Shown: positions 35,776 to 45,165 of the stretch, in pieces
Layout: each line of letters opens with the position of its first letter
Numbering within the stretch: the stretch's first letter is position 1
Origin: Halorubrum sp. F4
GTDB taxonomy: Archaea > Halobacteriota > Halobacteria > Halobacteriales > Haloferacaceae
Direction of reading: 5' to 3'
Length of the DNA: 64,000 nucleotides
Assembly: GCF_027257195.1 (NCBI RefSeq)
Contig: NZ_JAPDFS010000003.1
Span: 302,859-366,858, forward strand
Program-made: the position numbers and the translations under genes
The notes under the pieces: model-generated
What the model was told of the DNA's origin: nothing
The model's database searches: none
The model's input: the letters and a program-made list of their open reading frames with translations, nothing else

Positions 35776-38571
35776 ATGAGCGGGACCCTCGAGACGATCC
35801 GCGTCCTTCACGTCGACGACGACCCGGGTCTCGCCGAGATGGTCGCGACGTTCCTCGAACGCGAGGACGACCGCACCGAGGTTCGGACCGAACACGACGC
35901 CGAGGCGGGCCTGCGGGCGTTGGGAGACGTCGAGGACTCGATCGACTGCGTCGTCTCCGATTACGACATGCCCGGCCGCGACGGGATCGAGTTTCTGCGA
36001 GCCGTCCGCGAGGGTCGTCCGGACCTCCCGTTCGTGCTGTTCACCGGGAAGGGAAGCGAGGAGGTCGCGAGCGAGGCGATCTCCGCGGGGGTCACCGACT
36101 ACCTCCAGAAGCGCACCGGCACCGAACAGTACGCGCTCCTCGCGAACCGGATCCGCAACGCGGTCGAAGCCGCCCGGGCAGACGAGCTGTTGGCCGAACG
36201 AACCCGTCGCCTGGAGACGCTCATCGAGAACCTGCCCGGGATGGTCTACCGGTGTCGGAACGAACCGACGTGGCCGATGGAGACCGTCGAGGGGGAAACG
36301 GAGTCGCTCACCGGATACCCCACCGGGACGCTGGAGCGAAACGAGGTGGTGTGGGGCGAGGAGGTCATTCACCCGGACGACCGGGAGCGCGCTTGGGCGG
36401 CCGTCCAGGAGGCGCTCGAGACGGACGGGACCTTCGAGATCACCTACCGGATCCACACGAAAGGAGGCCGGACGAAGTGGCTTTGGGAGCGCGGACGGGC
36501 CGTCTACGGCGACGACGGCGCTCTCGAGGCGATCGAGGGGTTCATCACCGACGTCACCGACCGAAAGGAGCGGGAACGCCGACTCGAGCGGACCACGACC
36601 CGGCTCGAGGCGCTCTTCGAGAACTCACCGGACATGATCGACGTCCACGACGCCGAGGGGACGATCCTCGACGTGAACCCTCGACTGTGTGCGGAGACGG
36701 GCTACGACGAGGCGGAACTCGTCGGGATGAAGGTCTGGGATATCGATCGCAACCTCGCTCCCGAGGAGGCCCGAGCGGTCTGGGCGGGGATGGACGTCGA
36801 CGACCGGCTGGAGTTGGAAGGCGAGTTCGAACGCCGTGACGGGTCGACGTTCCCCGTCAGGGTTCACATCAGGCGGCTCGACCTCAACGGACGAAAGCGC
36901 TTCCTCGTGAGCAGCCGGAACGTCGCCGACCGCAGGCGTCGGGAGCGGAAGCTCCAGGAGCTGCGCGAGCGGACACAACAGCTCAATTACACGCGGACCG
37001 TCGAGGAGACGACGCGGCTGGCGACGGAGGCGGCCGACGAGATCATCGGCGCCTCCCTGACGGGGGTGCACCTCCTGAACGAGGACGGCACGCGGCTCGA
37101 GCTGTCGGCGTTCGCTGAGGGCGTCCCCGAACTGTTCGACGAGCTGCCCGCGTACGACCGGGACGCCTCGCCCGGATCCCGAGCACACCTCGTCTGGGAG
37201 GCGTTCCGCGAATCGGAGCCGGTACACCTCGGAGAGGCCTCCTCGTCGTCCCGGCTGACCGAGGAGACGCCCGCCGAGAGCGTCGTGTTGTATCCGATCG
37301 GCGACCGCGGCGTCTTCATCATCTCCTCGGCCGAACCGGACGCCTTCACAGAGACGGACGTGCTTCTCGTCGAGATCCTCGCGAACTACCTCGAGGCGGC
37401 GCTCGATCGCGTCGCCCGCGAGGAGACGCTCAGAACGCGGGAGCATCGACTCGAGCGACTCCACGACGCGACCCGGGACCTCGTACGGGCCGATTCACAC
37501 CAGGGGATCGCCGACCGGGTGATCGAGGCCACCGAGGAGATCCTCGGGTTCTCGGTCGCCGTGGTCCGGCTTTACGACCCCGAGGAGAACGGCCTCGTCC
37601 CCGTGGCCGCCTCCGACGCCGTGAGCGAGGTCGTCCCGGAACGCGAGGTGTACACGTCCGACTCCGGCAGCCTCAACTGGGCGGCCTTCGAGGCGGGCGA
37701 GGTCCGCGTGTACGACGACATCGAGGCGCTCTCGGACGCACACGATCAGGGAACCGGCCTGCGGAGCCTGATGCTCCTGCCGATCGGCGAACACGGAACC
37801 ATCTCGATCGGCGAGTCGACGCCGAACGCGTTCGATTCGACCGACGAATTTCTCGCACGGATCCTCTCGACCGCGACCGAGACGGCGTTGGACGAGCGCG
37901 ATCGAGAACGGAAACTGCGGCGCAGCCGCGACGAACTGAAACGGCAAAACGACCGGCTCGCGGAGTTCGCCGACGTGGTGAGTCACGACCTCCGGAACCC
38001 GCTCACCGTCGCCGAAGGACGGTTACGGCTCGTCCAGGAGGAATGCGACAGCGAGCACCTCGACGAGGTGATTCGCGCTCACGACCGGATGGGCGACCTG
38101 ATAGACGACCTACTCACGTTGGCTCGCGAGGGGGAGGGCGTCGGCGAGCTCGAGTGTACGGACCTCTCCGATCTGCTTGAGAGCTGTTGGATTCACGTGG
38201 ATCGACCGTCGGGCGCGCGGCTCCGCGTCGACGTCGACCGGACGGTCCGGGCCGACCGTACACGCCTCCAGCAGCTGTTCGAGAACCTCATCCGCAACGC
38301 GGTCGAGCACGGCGGCGGGGACGTGACGGTGACCGTCGGCGAACTCGCCGACGGCGATGGCTTCTACGTCGAGGACGACGGCGTCGGCATCGCGCCGGAC
38401 GCTCGCGAGGACGTCTTCGATCCGGGATACTCGAGCGACGAGAACGGTACCGGATTCGGGCTCAGCATCGTCGAACAGGTCGTCGAGGCGCACGGATGGG
38501 AGATCCGGATCGTCGACGGAACCGACGGCGGCGCGCGCTTCGAGGTCACCGGCGCCGAGTTCGTGGAGTGA
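35776..38571 (+). CDS. Hybrid sensor histidine kinase: receiver-PAS-PAS-GAF-GAF-HisKA-HATPase
   Basis: A 931-residue soluble sensor. The N-terminal receiver (RVLHVDDDPG, phosphoacceptor Asp in VSDYDMPGRDG, late Lys in LQKRTG) is about residues 8-125. Two PAS domains follow (about 150-275 and 277-390), then two GAF-like domains (about 400-540 and 560-700). The HisKA box is FADVVSHDLRNPL near residue 735 and the ATPase has NLIRNAVEHG and GTGFGLSIVEQ. There is no transmembrane segment, so it senses cytoplasmic cues. The layout is typical of the very numerous haloarchaeal kinases; signal and partner are unknown. Confidence 0.92.
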   Translation: MSGTLETIRVLHVDDDPGLAEMVATFLEREDDRTEVRTEHDAEAGLRALGDVEDSIDCVVSDYDMPGRDGIEFLRAVREGRPDLPFVLFTGKGSEEVASEAISAGVTDYLQKRTGTEQYALLANRIRNAVEAARADELLAERTRRLETLIENLPGMVYRCRNEPTWPMETVEGETESLTGYPTGTLERNEVVWGEEVIHPDDRERAWAAVQEALETDGTFEITYRIHTKGGRTKWLWERGRAVYGDDGALEAIEGFITDVTDRKERERRLERTTTRLEALFENSPDMIDVHDAEGTILDVNPRLCAETGYDEAELVGMKVWDIDRNLAPEEARAVWAGMDVDDRLELEGEFERRDGSTFPVRVHIRRLDLNGRKRFLVSSRNVADRRRRERKLQELRERTQQLNYTRTVEETTRLATEAADEIIGASLTGVHLLNEDGTRLELSAFAEGVPELFDELPAYDRDASPGSRAHLVWEAFRESEPVHLGEASSSSRLTEETPAESVVLYPIGDRGVFIISSAEPDAFTETDVLLVEILANYLEAALDRVAREETLRTREHRLERLHDATRDLVRADSHQGIADRVIEATEEILGFSVAVVRLYDPEENGLVPVAASDAVSEVVPEREVYTSDSGSLNWAAFEAGEVRVYDDIEALSDAHDQGTGLRSLMLLPIGEHGTISIGESTPNAFDSTDEFLARILSTATETALDERDRERKLRRSRDELKRQNDRLAEFADVVSHDLRNPLTVAEGRLRLVQEECDSEHLDEVIRAHDRMGDLIDDLLTLAREGEGVGELECTDLSDLLESCWIHVDRPSGARLRVDVDRTVRADRTRLQQLFENLIRNAVEHGGGDVTVTVGELADGDGFYVEDDGVGIAPDAREDVFDPGYSSDENGTGFGLSIVEQVVEAHGWEIRIVDGTDGGARFEVTGAEFVE

Positions 38572-38583
38572 CTCGGCGGTCCT

Positions 38584-38904
38584 CTACATCTCGACCCGGT
38601 AGACGTAGCCGCCACACCCGCACTGGTCGACGACCGTCGCGGTCGCCTCGGGGAACCGCTCGCGGATCGGGTCCTCCAGGTACGGCTCCGGAGTCCCGTG
38701 TTCGGGATGCGTGACGAGGTTCACGTGGTGGTCCGGGGACGTCCGCTCCAACGCGAGCAGCGCGTGCTCGACGAGCAGTTCCCTGTCGTCGGCGTACCGA
38801 TCGAGTTCGAGGTTCGCCGACCACGACCCCGAATGCCTCTCTTCGAGGAATTCGGGGAGGTCGTCGTCGGTGGCCACGGTGCCGCCGGTGTCGGTCTGGC
38901 TCAT
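38584..38904 (-). CDS. Small conserved haloarchaeal protein with C-terminal CGCGG motif
   Basis: A 106-residue acidic protein. Conserved-looking parts are HALLALERTSPDHHVNLVTHPEHGTPEPYLE and the end VVDQCGCGGYVYRVEM. The CGCGG near the C-terminus is a striking small cysteine motif that might bind a metal. It converges on the histidine kinase. I recall similar haloarchaeal proteins but cannot name the family. Confidence 0.6.
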   Translation of the reverse strand: MSQTDTGGTVATDDDLPEFLEERHSGSWSANLELDRYADDRELLVEHALLALERTSPDHHVNLVTHPEHGTPEPYLEDPIRERFPEATATVVDQCGCGGYVYRVEM

Positions 38905-38993
38905 ACGACACGTTCGGGCTTCCAGGACCCTGTCTCGCCGGGCGAACGTGTTCGGGATCGGTCGATCGTCGTCCACTCGGCGTCGAACGACCG

Positions 38994-39413
38994 TCATCGA
39001 ACGACCGTCACCGACACCGGCGACCCCCGGAAGACGGTCTGGGCGACGTTCCCGACGAGCAATCGGTCGACGAGCGTCCCGTCGTGAGTCCCCACGACCA
39101 CCGTGTCGAAGTCCTCGGCCCGTTCGACGATCCGTTTCCCGGGCCGTCCCACCGCCACCTCGATGTCGACCTCGTCGTCGTACTCGGTCGCGATCTCTCT
39201 CGCCCGGTCGATCACGTCCGCCGCCTGATCGCGTATCTCGCCCTCCGGATCCTCGGAGAGCGCCATGCCCGTGGCCTCGCCCATCATCGAGGACGGCTCC
39301 CCGGTGACGTGGAGGACCACGATCTCCGCGTCCCCGTGGACGTCGAGCGCGTACCTGAGGGCCCGCTCGGCCACCTCGGATCCGTCCATCGCCACGAGTA
39401 CGCGTGCTATCAT
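38994..39413 (-). CDS. Universal stress protein (UspA family)
   Basis: A 139-residue Usp domain. It starts ARVLVAMDGSEVAERALRYAL, and the nucleotide loop is VVVGTHDGTLVDRLLVGNVA followed by VFRGSPVSVTVVR. The last G of the ATP motif is followed by N-V rather than S-V/T-V, a mild departure. It differs clearly from the Usp at 18242. It is divergent from hjc. Confidence 0.87.
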   Translation of the reverse strand: MIARVLVAMDGSEVAERALRYALDVHGDAEIVVLHVTGEPSSMMGEATGMALSEDPEGEIRDQAADVIDRAREIATEYDDEVDIEVAVGRPGKRIVERAEDFDTVVVGTHDGTLVDRLLVGNVAQTVFRGSPVSVTVVR

Positions 39414-39513
39414 ACCTCGTGGTACGTGACGTACCCGGATAAATCCCGACCCGGCGGCCTTTTACTCCCGTCGCGACTACCCGCGGACGTGATTCACCGG
39501 GGTGACCGCGACC

Positions 39514-40023
39514 GTGTCGGCGAACCGTAAGGGCGATCGCCGCGAGCGCGAGCTCGTCAACGCGCTGGACGAGGCGGGGTTCGCCGTGATGCGCGCGCCG
39601 GCGAGCGGCTCCGCGACGGAGCGGGAGCTCCCGGACGTGCTCGCGGGCGACGGCGACACCTTCTACGCGATCGAGGCGAAATCCAGCGCCGGCGACCCGA
39701 TCTACCTCTCCGGTGAGGAGGTGGAGGCGCTGTTGTTCTTCGCGCGGAACTTCGGCGCGAAGGCGCGGATCGCGGTCCGGTTCGACCGCGAGGACTGGTA
39801 CTTCTTCCACCCGGGCGACCTGTACACCACCGACGCCGGCTCCTACCGCGTCAAAAAGGAGACGGCGCTCGCCGAGGGGACCGACTTCCCCGAGTTCGTC
39901 GGCGAGACCGAGAAGGTGACCCTCGCGGAGGTCGCGACCGACCCCGACGAGGAGCGCCGGGAGGTCCTCGAGGCGGTCCGGGACGGCCACATGCCGGTCG
40001 AGGACGCCCTCGACGTGTTGTGA
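39514..40023 (+). CDS. hjc: Holliday junction resolvase Hjc
   Basis: A 169-residue PD-(D/E)XK nuclease. The N-terminus [22 protein letters not shown], then [19 protein letters not shown] and FYAIEAKSS, carry the active-site Glu, Asp and E-x-K. It cuts four-way DNA junctions in recombination. The GTG at 39514 is chosen because it matches the usual family start and has ggggtga 8 nt upstream; a GTG at 39502 overlaps that site. The C-terminal ~60 residues are a haloarchaeal extension. Confidence 0.92.
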   Translation: MSANRKGDRRERELVNALDEAGFAVMRAPASGSATERELPDVLAGDGDTFYAIEAKSSAGDPIYLSGEEVEALLFFARNFGAKARIAVRFDREDWYFFHPGDLYTTDAGSYRVKKETALAEGTDFPEFVGETEKVTLAEVATDPDEERREVLEAVRDGHMPVEDALDVL

Positions 40024-40028
40024 CTCCC

Positions 40029-40745
40029 TCAGCGGTCCCGCCCGGCGTCCGTGACCGGGACCAGCCGCGAGGCCGGGAACCCGTACCGACGCGCGTCGTC
40101 GATCCCGTGTGCGGGTCCGAGCGACTCCGCGTACACCGCCTCGATCACGGGTTCGTGTGCGCCGTAGACGGCGTTCGTCGGGTACTCGTCGATCGGCCGC
40201 CCCTCGTCGGTCCGGTACTCGTCGGCGCGCCGTTCCGTGACGCGGGTGACGATGAGGAGCTTCCCGGTCTCGCGGTCGTGGACGGCGTCGCCACGCTCGA
40301 AGTCGTGGCGGGGACACAGTCGCGGACCGGACGCCGTGAGCGGGACGAACGTCTCGACGCCGCAGACCGCACAGACGCCGACCCGTTCGTCGGGTGCGGG
40401 GAGCCGTCCCTCCGTCACCTCGATGGCGACCCGTCGGAGGTGTTTACACCGCTCGCCGCGGATCTCGTGGTCGGGACAGCTACACGTTCCGGCGTCGAGC
40501 GCGACCACGTAGGTTCCTCCCTCCGTCTCGACGACGTATCGGCGGTCCCGGAGCGGACGGACCGTCATCGGCTCGCGTTTCGCCCGCTCGGAGCGGCCGT
40601 CGGCGACCTCGTCGTCCACGACGACGTCGTCACGTTCGCCCCCCTCGACGGCGTCGCTCCCGTGCTCGCTCTCGTCGTCGTGCCGGCTCCCGGTCGACGT
40701 TCCGTCGGGCCCGAACGAGGTGGGTGGGATCCGTCTGTGAGTCAT
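40029..40745 (-). CDS. SWIM zinc-finger protein
   Basis: A 238-residue protein. The SWIM motif C-x-C-x(n)-C-x-H appears as CSCPDHEIRGERCKHL, after a short strand pair YVVETEGGTYVVALDAG. A second possible zinc site follows (CAVCGVETFVP...LCPRHDF). The C-terminal third has no known motif. SWIM domains bind DNA or proteins; an archaeal partner in recombination would fit its position convergent with hjc (stops 5 nt apart), but this is inference. About 70 acidic residues lead the protein. Confidence 0.82.
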   Translation of the reverse strand: MTHRRIPPTSFGPDGTSTGSRHDDESEHGSDAVEGGERDDVVVDDEVADGRSERAKREPMTVRPLRDRRYVVETEGGTYVVALDAGTCSCPDHEIRGERCKHLRRVAIEVTEGRLPAPDERVGVCAVCGVETFVPLTASGPRLCPRHDFERGDAVHDRETGKLLIVTRVTERRADEYRTDEGRPIDEYPTNAVYGAHEPVIEAVYAESLGPAHGIDDARRYGFPASRLVPVTDAGRDR

Positions 40746-40913
40746 GGTGCGGCCGAGACGGTCTCGGTTCGGCCGGACGTACGACGCCTCGGGGCTTAAC
40801 GTATCGGTTGACCGGATCGGCTGACGGCGACGATCCGGGGTCGGTCCGCCCCGTGGTCGCGTCCACGACCCTCTCATCGAAGTCCTTTTTTAGTGCCGAC
40901 GGGAACCGGGGGC

Positions 40914-41129
40914 ATGGAAATCGATGCGGAGCTGCGTCGACAGATCACCGTCTCGCTTCTGGCCGCGGCGGTGTTCGTCGCCGGACTGGTCGCCATCGGC
41001 GTCACGTTCGACGGCTCCTCGCTTCCCGAGTCCGGCGCGATCGCGCTGGTCGGGCTCCTCACCGGATTCGTGTTGCTGATGGCGCTGGTCGGCGCGTACC
41101 TCATTCGATCGAAGGACTCCGACGCCTGA
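40914..41129 (+). CDS. Small two-helix membrane protein
   Basis: A 71-residue protein. EIDAELRRQITVS precedes two transmembrane helices (LLAAAVFVAGLVAIGV and AIALVGLLTGFVLLMALVGAYLI) and the tail RSKDSDA. ATG 40914 follows a T-rich box at about 40885 at leaderless distance. It converges on priL. Function unknown. Confidence 0.65.
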   Translation: MEIDAELRRQITVSLLAAAVFVAGLVAIGVTFDGSSLPESGAIALVGLLTGFVLLMALVGAYLIRSKDSDA

Positions 41130-41141
41130 GGACGGGCCGAC

Positions 41142-42299
41142 TCACTTCTCGACGGGTTCGCCCTCGGTGGCGGCTTCCCCGTCGTCGCTCTCGTCCCTGT
41201 TTTCCTCCCGCCAGTCGACGATCTCTCCGTCGTCGGCCGCTTCCACCCGCGTCTCGTAGTACGAGAGCGGGTCGGCGGCGACGCGCATGTGGTCCTCCTC
41301 GTTGTGACAGATCCCGTAGTTCGAGAGCGTCTCGCAGGTCGGCGGCGGATACTGCGTCCCGCGGTCGTCTGCGAGATACTCCGTCTGATAGCGGATCCCC
41401 TCGGCGTCGAGGCTCGTGTCCGCACAGAACGCGACCACCTCGTCGGGCGACATCCCGATCCCGACGAGAAACGCCATCAGCGCGAAGCTCTCCGGCCCCG
41501 ACAGCTCGACGCCGCGTTCGGCCTTTCCGATCAGGTTCTCCATACACGGCGGGAACAGTTCGGGCGCGACGACGTCGATCGGGCCGGCGTAGGTGCGCTC
41601 GGAGAGGAGCCGTTTCAGCTCCGAAACGCGCGATTCCAGCTCCGCCGCGATCCCCTCGCCGGCCTCCAACTCGAACGGAAGCCCCTCGCGGACCCGCGCC
41701 TCTATCGCGGCCCCGATCGCCTCCAACAGTTCCTCGCGGGAGACTCGCACCGCGCCGTCCGCGAGCGCCCGGTTGACGAGCCGCCACGAGTCGCCCCACG
41801 CCGGCGAACTCAATCGGAGGTACGGGCCGACTTCGATCCGGTAGTGGGTCGGATCACGGCTCCCGCGGACGGGCTCGGCGCGGACCGCATCGTCGAGGTC
41901 GAACTCCGCGAGCACGTCGTCGAGGTCGACGGTCGGGGTCGGCGTCGACCTGAGCCCGTCGTCGCGTTCGAGGTCCGCTCGGAGCCGGTCGAGCGCGGTC
42001 GACGCCTCCGCGGCCGCGTACTTCTCGACGGCGGGCTCGGAGTCGAGAAGCGAGACGAGGATGCGCGCGATCGGATACGAGAGCAGTTCGCTCCGGGCGT
42101 CGACGTCGACGGCCGACCCGTCGAACGCGCCCGCCTCGGGCTCGACGGTGCCCTCGAGTAACGCCCGCTCGACGCGCTCTCGAGCCCGATCGACCGCCGG
42201 GGCGTCGGCGGCGACGAGCTCCGGCAGCGACGCCGACGCCCCGGCGACGGCGCCGCGGGCCCCCTCGAAGAACGGGTACTTGGCGTGGAGCGCGTCCAT
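41142..42299 (-). CDS. priL: DNA primase large subunit PriL
   Basis: A 385-residue protein. It starts MDALHAKYPFFEGA, as in haloarchaeal PriL, and has the four conserved [4Fe-4S] cysteines: in FPPCMENL, VVAFCADTS, PPTCETLSNYG and GICHNEE. With PriS it forms the replicative primase; PriL guides initiation and product length. The C-terminal ~50 residues are acidic and variable. priS is not in view. Confidence 0.93.
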   Translation of the reverse strand: MDALHAKYPFFEGARGAVAGASASLPELVAADAPAVDRARERVERALLEGTVEPEAGAFDGSAVDVDARSELLSYPIARILVSLLDSEPAVEKYAAAEASTALDRLRADLERDDGLRSTPTPTVDLDDVLAEFDLDDAVRAEPVRGSRDPTHYRIEVGPYLRLSSPAWGDSWRLVNRALADGAVRVSREELLEAIGAAIEARVREGLPFELEAGEGIAAELESRVSELKRLLSERTYAGPIDVVAPELFPPCMENLIGKAERGVELSGPESFALMAFLVGIGMSPDEVVAFCADTSLDAEGIRYQTEYLADDRGTQYPPPTCETLSNYGICHNEEDHMRVAADPLSYYETRVEAADDGEIVDWREENRDESDDGEAATEGEPVEK

Positions 42300-42373
42300 G
42301 TCCGGCCCGAGGTAGAGAGCCGCGGCGAATAAGCGGTGCGGTCCGGGATGCCGACCGGCTCTCCCGCCCGCGG

Positions 42374-43171
42374 TCAGTCCGTCAGCCCGTAGCCGCGCTT
42401 GAACAGCAGCACGTCGATCGCGACGGCGGCCGCGGTCATCCCGGCGAGCACGACGAGCGAGATCCGGGGGTCGACCTCGGCGACGCCGAGGAAGCCGTAT
42501 CGGACGCCGTTGACCATGTACACCATCGGGTTGAGAAGCGAGACGTCACGCAGGAGCGGCGTGAGGTCCTCGAGCGAGTAGAAGACCGCGCCGAAGAAGA
42601 CCAGCGGTCGGAGGATGAACTGGTTCATCACGGTGAGGTCGTCGAAGTCGCTGGCGGCGAGCCCGCCGATCACGCCGAGGCTGGCGAAGAGCAGCGTGAT
42701 GACGAGCATGAACGCGACCAGGTATAGCGGCTCCTCGACCGGGACGGGGCGGAACAGCGCCGAGACGATGGCCCAGCCGATCGCGGCGATGAGCCCGCCG
42801 ACGAGCAGTCCGCGGGTCGCCGCCGCGAGGACGTACGCGCCCACCATCCCCGCGTACGACAGCGGCGAGGTGAGCACCTCGTGAATGTATTCGTTCCACC
42901 GACCGTGAAAGATGGAGAAGGACGCGTTCTCGAAGCTGTTCGACACCGCACCGAGCACCACGAGTCCGGGCAGGATGAAGAGGATGTACGGGACCCCCGT
43001 GATCGTCCCGACCCGCTCGCCGAGGATGACGCCGAACACGGAGAAGTACAACACGTTCGTGATGAACGGCGGCGCGAAGGTGTTGCTCGGCCGCCGCAGG
43101 AACCGCAGGACCTCCCGTTTGGTCAGCGTGAGGAAGCCGGTGAGATCGACGGCTCCGGCGTCGCCGCTCAT
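42374..43171 (-). CDS. ABC-2 type transporter permease
   Basis: A 265-residue six-helix membrane protein of the ABC-2 exporter type, with the conserved loop FHGRWNEYIHEVLTSPLSYAGMV after the second helix and LNPMVYMVNGVRYGFLG near the end. It pairs with the ATPase, whose stop overlaps its start (ATGA at 43168-43171). Substrates of such systems are drugs, lipids or polysaccharides; this pair resembles DrrAB/YadH-type exporters. Confidence 0.9.
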   Translation of the reverse strand: MSGDAGAVDLTGFLTLTKREVLRFLRRPSNTFAPPFITNVLYFSVFGVILGERVGTITGVPYILFILPGLVVLGAVSNSFENASFSIFHGRWNEYIHEVLTSPLSYAGMVGAYVLAAATRGLLVGGLIAAIGWAIVSALFRPVPVEEPLYLVAFMLVITLLFASLGVIGGLAASDFDDLTVMNQFILRPLVFFGAVFYSLEDLTPLLRDVSLLNPMVYMVNGVRYGFLGVAEVDPRISLVVLAGMTAAAVAIDVLLFKRGYGLTD

Positions 43172-44196
43172 CGTGACCCCTCCCCGCCGCCGACCGTCGC
43201 GGTCTCGAGCGGCGCGTCATCGGAGGCACCTCCGTCCGCGTCGTCGCGGCCGTCCTCGTCCCCCTCGTCGTGGCGAGTCATGTCCACGAACACCTCCTCG
43301 AGGGAGGTGCGTTTGATCTCCATGTCGAGGATCTCGTGGCCGGCACGGTCGAGTTCGCGGACCAGGTCGGGCGCGACCAGCCCGCCCTGTCGGGCGGTAA
43401 CGACGAGCCGTCCCTCCTCGAGGCTCACGTCCTCGATCCGATCGTCGCCGGGGAGGACCGCCGAGAGCGGCGCGGTCGACGTCGGCGGGTCTCGAAGCGT
43501 GACGACGACCCGGTCCGTCCCGCGGTCCATCAGCTCCTCCGGGGAGGCGACGGTGACGACCCGCCCCCGGTCGAGGATGGCGACCTCGTCACAGAGCCGC
43601 TCGGCCTCCTCGATGTAGTGGGTGGTGAGGAGCACGGTCGTCCCCCGCTCGTTGAGCTCCGTGACGAGGTCCCAGAGGTCGCGGCGCAACTGGACGTCGA
43701 CGCCAGCGGAGGGCTCGTCGAGGATCAGGAGGTCCGGATCGGTGACGAGCGCCCGCGCCAGCATGAACCGTCGTTTCATCCCGCCGGAGAGCCAGTCGAA
43801 GCGGGTGTTCCGCTTGTCGTAGATCCCGACCTGCTTGAGCGCGCGCTCGGCGCGTTCGGCCGCCTCATCGTGTGGGACGCCGTGGTACCCCGCCTTGTGT
43901 TCCAACACCTCGTGGATCGGGAAGAAGCGATCGACGTTGAACTCCTGGGGGGCGAGCCCGATACGGTCGCGCGCCTGGCGGTAGTCGTCCTCCACGTCGT
44001 GGCCGAAGACGCGGGCGTCGCCGCCGGAGGCGCGTACGAGCCCGACGAGGATGTTGATGAACGTCGTCTTTCCGGCGCCGTTGGGGCCGAGCAGACCGAA
44101 GAAGGATCCCTCGGGGACGGTCAGCGACACCCCCTTCAGCGCGTCGAGGTCGCCGTAGCTCTTCTGAAGGTCCTCGACCTCCAGTGCGTTCGTCAT
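43168..44196 (-). CDS. ABC transporter ATP-binding protein (drug/lipid export type)
   Basis: A 342-residue ATPase. Walker A GPNGAGKTT, Q-loop APQEFNVDRFF, signature WLSGGMKRR, Walker B LLILDEPSAGVD and switch His in TTHYIEEAE are all present. The C-terminal ~100 residues form the regulatory region of DrrA-type proteins, ending in a Gly/Asp-rich tail. ATG 44196 fits the conserved start (TNALEVEDLQKSYG). Translationally coupled to the permease. Confidence 0.93.
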   Translation of the reverse strand: MTNALEVEDLQKSYGDLDALKGVSLTVPEGSFFGLLGPNGAGKTTFINILVGLVRASGGDARVFGHDVEDDYRQARDRIGLAPQEFNVDRFFPIHEVLEHKAGYHGVPHDEAAERAERALKQVGIYDKRNTRFDWLSGGMKRRFMLARALVTDPDLLILDEPSAGVDVQLRRDLWDLVTELNERGTTVLLTTHYIEEAERLCDEVAILDRGRVVTVASPEELMDRGTDRVVVTLRDPPTSTAPLSAVLPGDDRIEDVSLEEGRLVVTARQGGLVAPDLVRELDRAGHEILDMEIKRTSLEEVFVDMTRHDEGDEDGRDDADGGASDDAPLETATVGGGEGSR

Positions 44197-44274
44197 GGGC
44201 GGAGGGTGGCCGGCCGTGGGGTTAAACGACACCGTTCGGCTCCGTGACCGGCCGCCTTCCGCACCGACCCGTCG

Positions 44275-44925
44275 CTACTCGTCGACTTCCTCGACCGCCG
44301 CGCCCGGCGCGTTCGACTTCACGCTCCGGAGGCCGCCGACCGCGTTCCGCTTGGAGGCGTACCCCTGGCCGCCGTCGGCGATGATGTTGCCGTTGTCGTG
44401 GACGAGCCGCCAGCGACGTTTCCCGTCCTTCCCCTCGAACAGCTCAAATGTGGCGTTGCTGCCGCCCTCCTCGGGCGGTTCCTCGTCGTTTTTCAGGTCG
44501 ACGACGTGGCCGCCGGGCGCGTTTCGCTTCACCGACTCGATGCCGTTCTCCGCGTCCCGTCGGTCCGCGTACCCCTGGCTCCCGTCGGCGATCACGTTGC
44601 CGTTGTCGTGGACGAGCCGCCAGCGCCACTCGTCGGCGGCGTCGGCGTACACCTCGAACGTCGCCTTGCTCGTGGCGGCGTCGAGGTCGACGTCGCCCTC
44701 TTCCTCCGTCCACTCCATCTCGAGGTCGAGACTGACCGTGTCGCCCTCGCGTTCGATCTCCACCTCCAGCTCCGGTTCGGCCGGCGGGTCGACGGTGACC
44801 GTCCCGGCGTCGTCGACGGGGACGGGTTCACCGCGCCCCAACGCCTTCGCGATCCGCCGGAAGTAGGTGGCGAGCGCCTGTCGACTGCGGGACCGTTCGG
44901 ACTCGTGGACCGTCTCTTCGGGCAT
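44275..44925 (-). CDS. HVO_2922-type protein: amphi-Trp domain plus two DUF1508 repeats
   Basis: A 216-residue protein. Residues 1-75 look like an amphi-Trp domain (ETVHESERSRSRQALATYFRRIAKAL). Then come two similar DUF1508/YegP repeats, each with ATFE, WRWRLVHDNGN-x-IADG, QGYA and a NAPG end, at about 85-140 and 150-210. DUF1508 repeats fold as small beta units of unknown role. I recall this domain order in Haloferax HVO_2922. It marks the end of the backbone segment. Confidence 0.85.
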   Translation of the reverse strand: MPEETVHESERSRSRQALATYFRRIAKALGRGEPVPVDDAGTVTVDPPAEPELEVEIEREGDTVSLDLEMEWTEEEGDVDLDAATSKATFEVYADAADEWRWRLVHDNGNVIADGSQGYADRRDAENGIESVKRNAPGGHVVDLKNDEEPPEEGGSNATFELFEGKDGKRRWRLVHDNGNIIADGGQGYASKRNAVGGLRSVKSNAPGAAVEEVDE

Positions 44926-45165
44926 ACGTGAGGGTTTTCTCTCCGAGCGCACAAAACGCTATGGCCGAGAGATCTGGTGAGGGGGTGGAGAAGGGCAGTG
45001 GACGTTTCACAGTGTCGAAGAACGGTTAGCATACATGTGTTGCTCCTCGGAAATCGCTCGGTACAGGGCAAGCAGCAACCACGAGACAGCCGCTCACACC
45101 AGCGGTGCGCCTCGATACCAGTTTGGCAGTATTTAACGTGGGGGGGCAGTTTGAAAAATCGCTCA